Assembly (NCBI GenBank): GCA_910576845.1 | Contig: CAJTJA010000073.1 | Coordinates: forward strand, 1 to 10,898 | DNA: 10,898 nt | Origin: an uncultured Oscillibacter sp. | GTDB lineage: Bacteria > Bacillota > Clostridia > Oscillospirales > Oscillospiraceae | Direction: 5' to 3' | Part shown: one piece after another, positions 6,755 through 10,898 of the stretch | Position numbering within the stretch: the first letter of the stretch is position 1 | Layout: every line of letters starts with the position of its first letter | Made by a program: the position numbers and the translations under genes | Notes under the pieces: generated by a model | The model's input: the letters and a program-made list of their open reading frames with translations, nothing else | Told to the model about the DNA's origin: nothing | The model's database searches: none

Positions 6755-7675
6755 ATGGACGAGTTAAAAAGGCTCGACAATAATCAGTATGCCTACTTGC
6801 GCCAGCTCTCCATTGAAAGGCTTCTGGAACTATTGAATGTTGCACCTGTTCCCGCAAGCTGTCCGGAGGACGAAGCGTATGTAGATGCGCTGGAGGAGGC
6901 GATCATTGAGAAAGAAAATGAAAATCCCACAGGATTCTTCCCCGATGTAGACCAGCAATGGGAGCAGTTCGTAACCCAATATCTGCCCGAGATAGAAGAA
7001 ACCGCGCTTGAACCTGAGCGCATGGAGCACGCCGATTTAGCACAAACCAAACAGCAGCCCCTTGAAGTCCCCCCAAAGCGTGCTGTGACCTTCCGCCGGG
7101 TCTGGCGCACGGCCCTGATTGCCGCCGCCGCGGTTGCCTGTATGCTTGCCGTTATGGTGACGGCCCAGGCTGCGGGCGTGGATGTGTTCGGCGCAATGGC
7201 CCGGTGGACGGAAGATGTATTCAGCTTTGGGCAGATCCCGCCTGACAGTGAGGTGTCCGACAACATGAACGGTGAAGCTGCTGGGCCGGAGTTTTCCTCC
7301 TTGCAGGCGGCGTTTGATGCCTACGGCATGACGGAGGTACACGAACCCACATGGCTCCCAGATGGGTATGTTTTAGGAGAACTTGATGTAACGTACCTGG
7401 ACGATCCGTTCCAGCAAACCTTTGCGGTATCCTACACGGACAACGAGGGGTATGTAAGCATCAATGTCATGAGCTATGAGGATGAACCTGCCACACAGGT
7501 GCAGAAAACTGGCGACCCAGTGGAATCGGTGGTAAAGGACGGGATTACTTTCTACTTGATCCAAAACACAGACAATTGTGCTATTGCCTGGTATACGGAT
7601 CAGTATGAGTATTATCTTAGTTCAAAAAACGGGAAGGATATCCTGTGGCAAGTTGTAGAATCCATGTTTTCGTGA
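6755..7675 (+). CDS. Membrane-anchored DUF4367 protein, probable anti-sigma factor
   Basis: The protein has 306 aa from an ATG with AAGGGGGA upstream. The frame extends 30 codons further but without a ribosome site. A cytosolic N-terminal segment (1-115, helical, with ERLLELLN near residue 25) precedes a single membrane span at about 118-138 (TALIAAAAVACMLAVMVTAQ). The extracellular part (about 195-305) fits DUF4367: it begins with HEPTWLPDGYVLGEL (196-210) and ends with the segment ILWQVVESMFS. Proteins of this build downstream of an ECF sigma gene usually hold the sigma factor at the membrane until a surface signal releases it. The gene follows the sigma gene on the same strand and ends 12 bases before the next start, so an operon is likely. 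The signal sensed is unknown. Confidence 0.82.
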   Translation: MDELKRLDNNQYAYLRQLSIERLLELLNVAPVPASCPEDEAYVDALEEAIIEKENENPTGFFPDVDQQWEQFVTQYLPEIEETALEPERMEHADLAQTKQQPLEVPPKRAVTFRRVWRTALIAAAAVACMLAVMVTAQAAGVDVFGAMARWTEDVFSFGQIPPDSEVSDNMNGEAAGPEFSSLQAAFDAYGMTEVHEPTWLPDGYVLGELDVTYLDDPFQQTFAVSYTDNEGYVSINVMSYEDEPATQVQKTGDPVESVVKDGITFYLIQNTDNCAIAWYTDQYEYYLSSKNGKDILWQVVESMFS

Positions 7676-7687
7676 AGGAGGGCCTTT

Positions 7688-8119
7688 GTGAAGAAAAAAT
7701 GGTCAGTTCATATTTTGCCTATGTTACTGTGTATGGTGATGCTGTGTAGTATTCCCGCCCATGCGATGGAAGCGCGGGCAAGCACCCGGATTGCGCACAG
7801 CACGGTGACACTTTCCAAGAAAAGCAATGGTGATTTCAGCATTTTCTTTTCGGTTCAGGGTGTCGGAAAGATGGACGTAATTGGAGCCAGCAGCGTGGAA
7901 GTTCAGCGCAATACTATTTTTGGATGGATAACGGAATATACGTTCACAACCAGCGATACCCCGGAGATTCAATCGGAAAGCAAATTTCAGCACAACGCTA
8001 CACTGACCTATTCGCCACTGTTTGAGGGAAAAGAATATCGCGCTGTGGTTATGATTTATGTGAAAGACGCTTCGGGGGTCACCACTCAGCGATTGGAAAG
8101 CAAGACACTAAATAGCTAA
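7688..8119 (+). CDS. Small exported protein (possibly DUF6147-type)
   Basis: The protein has 143 aa with a GTG start, supported by GGAGGG five bases upstream, only 12 bases after the anti-sigma stop. A clear signal peptide (MKKKW, then a hydrophobic core to residue 22) precedes a likely cleavage after AHA at 26. The mature part of about 115 residues is beta-strand-rich: TVTLSKKSNGDFSIFFSVQGVG (39-60), DVIGASSVEVQ (63-73), then ATLTYSP (104-110) and REYRAVV-like strands near 117-125. It has no cysteine beyond the signal peptide. The pattern (a strand ending in GxGxMDxIGA, then TP before the final strands) is what I associate with DUF6147 proteins, of unknown function. Tight spacing implies co-transcription and probable sigma-factor control. 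It could be a cell-wall or secreted ligand for the system. Confidence 0.75.
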   Translation: MKKKWSVHILPMLLCMVMLCSIPAHAMEARASTRIAHSTVTLSKKSNGDFSIFFSVQGVGKMDVIGASSVEVQRNTIFGWITEYTFTTSDTPEIQSESKFQHNATLTYSPLFEGKEYRAVVMIYVKDASGVTTQRLESKTLNS

Positions 8120-8172
8120 ACGCAAGGATTTCCCCAAATATTACAAACCATTGATTATGAAAGGAGCCAGCT

Positions 8173-9207
8173 ATGAAAAGTCTGAAAAAGTGGGTATTTT
8201 TGTTGGTTGCCGTACTTTCGATGCAACTGATATTTACCCCGGCATTGGCTGTAGGCGAAAAATCCGAAAAGGGAAATGATGTGTCTATCAGCAATGGTAG
8301 CGCAGAAAAAATGACCATTGTAACTGACATGTATACAGCTACTGTTCCATCTGATGCTGTGATTATTTGCGAAGGTGAAACTACCCAAGTATCCGAACCT
8401 CTCATGACAACCACATTTTCAAATGATTCAGCGGTTGTCGAATTCGATTATGATGCAACCTTAGCTGAGATGTACGCACACGTTCTTGAGAATAATGCAG
8501 ATTTGTCGGAAACGCAGGCCAAGGAAATAGCAGAAGAATTGACAAAAAGAATACAAGCGGCAAATGAACTTGCCACAAATGATAACAGTAGTAATAGGAT
8601 GGCGAATGGTGATACTACTATTGTAGATCTTGGGTGCATCTCCGAAGGAAAGCTTGTAGACTTGCCTTCGGCAAGATATGTTCCAGATTCCAGAACATCA
8701 ATTATTAGCGAAGGTTGGTCTGTAAACCCCCATGTAGATAAAAGCACTTTGTGGTCACAATATGTAATTGAATGGAATGGTTTGGATTTATACAAATCCC
8801 CTGATTCTGGGTCTATATCTTTCAACGATGAAATTACGGCAACAGTGAACGTCGGTTTTGAGGGAACCGCCGGTTTGACTAAATCGGACGCTTTAAAGTT
8901 TGGCCTAAAAGTAACAGCATCGGGTTCTGTAACCTCAAAAATTTCAAAAGGGTTCACGCTAAATGTATCTGCTTGGACAAAGCATATGTTGAGACCGTAT
9001 ATTTACTATTACGTGGATCAATATCAAGGGACATATAGGTATTATTGCTATAATGCGTATGAGCAACGATATTTCTATGTATATGAAACACGCACAGCGG
9101 AAAATCGGTACAATATTGAAAAAGGAGTAAGATCTTGGGTGAGAGTTAATTCAGACCACAACTCGTCTGCCGCATCTCCTATACCTCCAACCGGATGGGA
9201 ATGGTAG
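8173..9207 (+). CDS. Exported protein of unknown function, beta-rich with a tyrosine-rich C-terminal region
   Basis: The 344-aa protein has AAAGGAG seven bases before its ATG. Its signal peptide runs MKSLKKW plus a hydrophobic stretch, with likely cleavage after ALA at residue 26. Residues 90-135 form charged helices, and a low-complexity linker (135-147) follows. Residues 195-330 look all-beta, with a serine/threonine/glycine-rich alternating segment (ITATVNVGFEGTAGLTKS at 221-238, then LKVTASGSVTSKISKGFTLNVS). A tyrosine-dense stretch at 276-313 contains about 14 Tyr. The tail is short and Pro/Trp-containing (PIPPTGWEW), with no LPxTG anchor or membrane helix. I do not recognise the family. 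The alternating Ser/Thr segment within beta structure loosely recalls aerolysin-like pore formers, only as a hypothesis. The gene is clearly AT-richer than the mobilisation genes, suggesting separate acquisition. It is the last gene of the sigma-factor operon. Confidence 0.85.
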   Translation: MKSLKKWVFLLVAVLSMQLIFTPALAVGEKSEKGNDVSISNGSAEKMTIVTDMYTATVPSDAVIICEGETTQVSEPLMTTTFSNDSAVVEFDYDATLAEMYAHVLENNADLSETQAKEIAEELTKRIQAANELATNDNSSNRMANGDTTIVDLGCISEGKLVDLPSARYVPDSRTSIISEGWSVNPHVDKSTLWSQYVIEWNGLDLYKSPDSGSISFNDEITATVNVGFEGTAGLTKSDALKFGLKVTASGSVTSKISKGFTLNVSAWTKHMLRPYIYYYVDQYQGTYRYYCYNAYEQRYFYVYETRTAENRYNIEKGVRSWVRVNSDHNSSAASPIPPTGWEW

Positions 9208-9309
9208 TATTCCTCAGAAATAAGACAAATTGAAAAAGCAATTGTATGTGATGTCAAACAAAAAGACATTGAGATATTAAGAGCATATCCATTAGGCCAC
9301 CAGAATAAG

Positions 9310-9540
9310 CTATTTCATTACTTTTAAGAGTAATCTGCAAGTTATCCGGGCATAAGGGCCTTGCCGCCCCACGGATGTGAAGCCGGAGGCAGTAAACTCC
9401 GTCAACACTACATTGTTCATGCCGCTGGAGTAATGGCAGACCAGCAGCTTCCCCGCTACGTTGCGGCCTACGATCATACCCACATGGGAAGCGTCCGGGT
9501 GCAGCGCAAAGTCCCCCGGCTGGGTGTCTGCCAGCAATAA
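9310..9540 (-). pseudogene. Fragment of an NlpC/P60-type conjugation peptidase
   Basis: About 72 codons resemble the C-terminal catalytic part of the NlpC/P60 cell-wall peptidases carried by Tn916/CD1107-type conjugative elements. The visible match is QPGDFALHPDASHVGMIVGR followed by LLVCHYSSGMNNVVLTEF and SGFTSVGR. The histidines in HPDASHVG would be the catalytic His region, and the upstream cysteine domain is absent. Homology appears to begin at about 9538 without a proper start, since only TTG is available and no ribosome site is seen. It ends at about 9362, after which the frame reads 16 to 17 unrelated residues to a chance TAG. Both ends are therefore broken. It is a relic of a conjugative element, useful as a marker of past insertions here. 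Confidence 0.65.
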
Positions 9541-9573
9541 CCGCCCGTCAGGTTACTCACACCTTTCCCGAAC

Positions 9574-9625
9574 AAAAAGGATATCAGCGGCAGGGCGTTT
9601 TGTCCTGCCGCTGATATCCTTTTTT
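9574..9625. terminator. Very strong bidirectional intrinsic terminator
   Basis: A perfect 21-bp inverted repeat has arms at 9574-9594 and 9604-9624 around the 9-base loop GCGTTTTGT. The GC-rich core GGATATCAGCGGCAGG is flanked by AAAAA on one side and TTTTTT on the other, so a U tract follows the stem in both directions. It could end transcription of the (now broken) tRNA gene to its right on the minus strand and block read-through from the plus-strand cargo operon. Confidence 0.85.
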
Positions 9626-9660
9626 CCGTACCGTGCTTGCTACCCCCCGGTTCACTTTGT

Positions 9661-9694
9661 ACCCCTGTGGGGTGTAACCCTTGCGGTTCAAGGG
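9661..9694. repeat. Two adjacent small hairpins downstream of the tRNA fragment
   Basis: ACCCC-TGT-GGGGT (9661-9673) and CCCTTG-CGGTT-CAAGGG (9678-9694) are perfect short stems. They lie between the tRNA 3' end and the big terminator, so they belong to the original 3' trailer of the tRNA transcript. No function is assigned. Confidence 0.55.
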
Positions 9695-9702
9695 GTTTCA
9701 CT

Positions 9703-9748
9703 TGGTGGAGACTACAGAACTCGAATCTGTGACCTCTTGCGTGTGAAG
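9703..9748 (-). pseudogene. 3' fragment of a tRNA gene (candidate attachment site)
   Basis: Read on the minus strand, the last 46 bases match a tRNA 3' part. The anticodon-loop-like TTCACAC (minus strand, 9741-9747) is followed by the anticodon 3' stem GCAAG and variable loop AGGTC. Then come a T arm with stem ACAGA, loop TTCGAGT and stem TCTGT, the acceptor strand AGTCTCC, the discriminator A and an encoded CCA. The 5' half is missing: upstream bases do not pair with GCAAG and no D-arm follows. If the loop is original, the anticodon would be CAC (tRNA-Val), but the identity is uncertain. Such 3' fragments mark the far end of elements integrated by tyrosine recombinases into tRNA genes. Confidence 0.7.
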
Positions 9749-9878
9749 ATTCGGATGGTAATAAAATCGGCGCTTTTGTGTCCGTTTGGCGCTGTTTGTT
9801 CGGGACGGGGCTACTCTTTGGAGCTGCTCCGTCCATTGTTTCCGCCCGCTCGTTTCGCCGTCTGGGTCGGAGTGTGGG

Positions 9879-10070
9879 TCAGCGGTCGGCAACCACCCGC
9901 CGCACGGGGTTTACCCGCCTGAACCGGAGGGCACGCTCAGGGGTCGTCTCGGGGCAATCCTCGTCAAACGTAATTGGCATCATCTTCGCGCGCTCCAGCT
10001 CCGCACGTTCCTCCTCGGTAAACGCCAGTTCCTGGATCAGCTTGATCGTGCCATCAGCTGTGTTTGCCAT
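9879..10070 (-). CDS. Putative antitoxin partner of the BrnT toxin
   Basis: The 63-aa protein has AAGGGGG upstream of its ATG, which lies 17 bases inside the end of the toxin gene, so the two are translationally linked. It begins MANTADGTIKLIQELAFTEE and has an acidic/basic helical segment (EEERAELERAK, 19-29). A central MPITFDEDCPETTPE (31-45) is followed by an arginine-rich tail, RFRRVNPVRRVVADR. It lacks the ribbon-helix-helix domain that BrnA antitoxins normally carry. The segment DEDCPETTPE only loosely recalls acidic motifs of some BrnA-like proteins. Its position just after brnT, where brnA is expected, is the main reason for calling it the antitoxin. It could be a truncated or alternative antitoxin. 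Confidence 0.65.
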   Translation of the reverse strand: MANTADGTIKLIQELAFTEEERAELERAKMMPITFDEDCPETTPERALRFRRVNPVRRVVADR

Positions 10071-10443
10071 AATAGAGCCCCCTTTCAAAGTTTGTTGCAA
10101 GTCTGGCCGAGATCAATCTTGTTACTTCAATGGGTTTGCCATCCTCGGAGGTGGTTTCCCGCTCCGTGTAAACCACAAACAGAATATCATAAGGCTGTGA
10201 TTTTTCTTTGAGGGTTCCAATTACTGTGACCCCGCCTACGGAGGTATTGCCTATAGTATTGTAGCGATCCTCATCTATACTATGCTCATCATCAAACATC
10301 TCAATACGATCATAATCAAAGAAAACACGAGCGGCGGTTTTAAAGGAAATACCATGCTTCTCAATATTTTTGCGGTTCTTTTCTTCGTCATATTCAAAAA
10401 TAATACCACCAAAAGAAAAGCGAATTGTTCCCCCAGAGTCCAT
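10054..10443 (-). CDS. brnT: BrnT family ribonuclease toxin
   Basis: The protein has 129 aa from an ATG with AGGTGG seven bases upstream. An in-frame GTG two codons earlier is too close to that site. BrnT toxins are RelE-fold ribonucleases that inhibit translation and are neutralised by a cognate antitoxin that also represses the operon. Family signatures are visible. IFEYDEEKNRKNIEKHGISF (15-34) is the hallmark N-terminal motif, EDRYNTIG is at 58-65 and LFVVYTERE at 88-96. The C-terminal RLISARLATNFERGLYYG spans 109-126 and contains the conserved ISAR segment. It is slightly longer than typical BrnT (about 90-100 aa), with insertions around residues 65-85 and 98-105. It appears intact. It forms a two-gene unit with the overlapping downstream gene. 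Confidence 0.88.
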   Translation of the reverse strand: MDSGGTIRFSFGGIIFEYDEEKNRKNIEKHGISFKTAARVFFDYDRIEMFDDEHSIDEDRYNTIGNTSVGGVTVIGTLKEKSQPYDILFVVYTERETTSEDGKPIEVTRLISARLATNFERGLYYGKHS

Positions 10444-10478
10444 ACACACACCACCTCGTGACCTTCCAAGCTATAAAT

Positions 10479-10507
10479 AGTTTACCACGCCTAAGGCAAA
10501 AATACAA
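10479..10507 (-). promoter_or_regulatory. Candidate promoter and operator of the toxin-antitoxin unit
   Basis: On the minus strand TTGTAT (10502-10507) and TAAACT (10479-10484) are 17 bases apart, upstream of brnT. The 9-base palindrome GCCTAAGGC (10489-10497) lies in the spacer, where an autorepressing toxin-antitoxin complex would bind. The boxes match the consensus only partly, so this is a suggestion. Confidence 0.4.
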
Positions 10508-10687
10508 GAGGAGTAATGCAGAACAGATTTGCGAAACGTAAATGTCCGCCCACCGCTTGCTCGGCGGAAGGGGTTCCCCTCGGCATATGGGCCAGTTCGT
10601 CATCGCACCAGCCCGCACAGGGTGTGAGCTTTTACGTCAAACACATTTTCTCCCAATATTGTTCTCAAGCTCGTGTCTCCCGCCCAT

Positions 10688-10724
10688 CGTCTGACGGGCG
10701 ATCAGCCCACCGTCAGACGGTGGG
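10688..10724. repeat. Two overlapping, mutually exclusive inverted repeats
   Basis: CGTCTGACGG (10688-10697) is the exact reverse complement of CCGTCAGACG (10710-10719), with 12 bases between. The second arm is also the centre of its own 19-base near-palindrome (10706-10724), in which CCCACCGTC and GACGGTGGG flank a single A. The two structures cannot form together. No T tract follows on either strand. Confidence 0.65.
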
Positions 10725-10773
10725 GTAGTAGAACAAGACGAAGGAGAACACAGATAGAAGCCTCTACCGGGAA

Positions 10774-10800
10774 AGCCGAAAGCTGATAAAAAGTTCGGCT
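10774..10800 (-). terminator. Weak hairpin, possible terminator of the AraC-type gene
   Basis: AGCCGAA (10774-10780) pairs with TTCGGCT (10794-10800) across a 13-base loop, 40 bases past the stop of the minus-strand AraC-type gene. Only a short T run follows in that direction, so termination would be weak. Confidence 0.35.
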
Positions 10801-10839
10801 GCCTATAAAATATTCTACACAGGAATCACAGAAATTCTG

Positions 10840-10898
10840 TCAGCCCTTGCGGTACTCCCCCGGCGTCATGCCGACCGCCTTCTTGAACACCCGCTGGA
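10840..10898 (-). CDS. C-terminus of an AraC-family transcriptional regulator (partial)
   Basis: The gene enters from the right edge on the minus strand. The 18 visible residues, QRVFKKAVGMTPGEYRKG, end at a TGA at 10840-10842. They match the end of the second helix-turn-helix of AraC/XylS regulators, whose signature is FKKxxGxTPxxYR. The sensor domain and first helix-turn-helix lie outside the window, so its target and ligand cannot be stated. It is on the same strand as the toxin-antitoxin genes but about 400 bases upstream of them. Confidence 0.85.
   Translation of the reverse strand, partial: QRVFKKAVGMTPGEYRKG

Larger units (their letters stand above)
10508..10839. other. Non-coding interval with inverted repeats between brnT and the AraC-type gene
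   Basis: No open frame here has a ribosome site and protein-like composition. The stretch contains the inverted repeats annotated separately at 10688-10724 and 10774-10800. The rest shows no recognised RNA gene, promoter or insertion-sequence end. Confidence 0.5.

Noticed and set aside
9461..9922. Overlapping plus and minus frames of 120-153 aa around the terminator and tRNA fragment
   Set aside because: They run through the 21-bp terminator hairpin and the tRNA 3' fragment, so they cannot be genuine proteins.
10394..10728. Two small frames upstream of brnT (74 aa minus, 70 aa plus)
   Set aside because: The minus-strand frame overlaps the brnT start in another frame and the predicted promoter. 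The plus frame runs through the inverted repeats. Neither has a convincing ribosome site.
1..10898. CRISPR array, rRNA or complete insertion sequence
   Set aside because: No regularly spaced repeats, rRNA-like segments or transposase genes with terminal inverted repeats were seen anywhere in the window.

Overview
The window looks like accessory DNA from a gut-type Clostridia genome (Oscillospiraceae or Lachnospiraceae-like). This is inferred from the GC-rich mobilisation genes, the AGGAGG-type ribosome sites and the protein families, all common in that group. No rRNA and no intact tRNA gene is present, so the host cannot be named.

Layout. (1) Positions 1-284: the last codons of a plus-strand gene, an 11-bp-period direct repeat and a strong plus-strand hairpin with a T tract. 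(2) Positions 285-4987, minus strand: the backbone of an integrative mobilizable element. In transcription order it has a RepA-like AAA ATPase, a non-coding hairpin-rich stretch (candidate oriT), MobC, a MOBP-type relaxase, a small TnpW-like protein and a large serine recombinase with a zinc ribbon and DUF4368 tail. (3) Positions 5126-6094, plus strand: a DUF6076-type protein, divergent from the ATPase gene. Its sigma-A-like promoter has a perfect inverted repeat over the -10 box. (4) Positions 6146-9207, plus strand: an ECF sigma factor, a single-pass DUF4367 anti-sigma-type protein and two exported proteins, the last AT-rich and unlike anything I recognise. I read this as a cell-surface signalling cargo operon. 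(5) Positions 9310-9748: relics, namely an NlpC/P60 peptidase fragment truncated at both ends, a very strong bidirectional terminator and the 3' part of a tRNA gene. The tRNA piece looks like an attachment-site duplicate of a second, tyrosine-recombinase-type element lying to the right. (6) Positions 9879-10443, minus strand: a BrnT-family toxin with an overlapping 63-aa putative antitoxin. (7) Positions 10444-10898: non-coding DNA with inverted repeats, then the C-terminus of an AraC-type regulator entering from the right edge.

How it fits together. The recombinase should excise and insert the element. MobC and the relaxase should process oriT so that a co-resident conjugative element can transfer it, and the RepA-like ATPase may support replication or strand unwinding. 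The sigma/anti-sigma pair probably controls itself and the exported proteins. The most novel candidates are the 344-aa exported protein and its sigma-controlled operon, the candidate oriT, the operator over the DUF6076 promoter, and the tRNA-fragment junction next to the toxin-antitoxin pair. The ends of the serine-recombinase element could not be fixed from the sequence.
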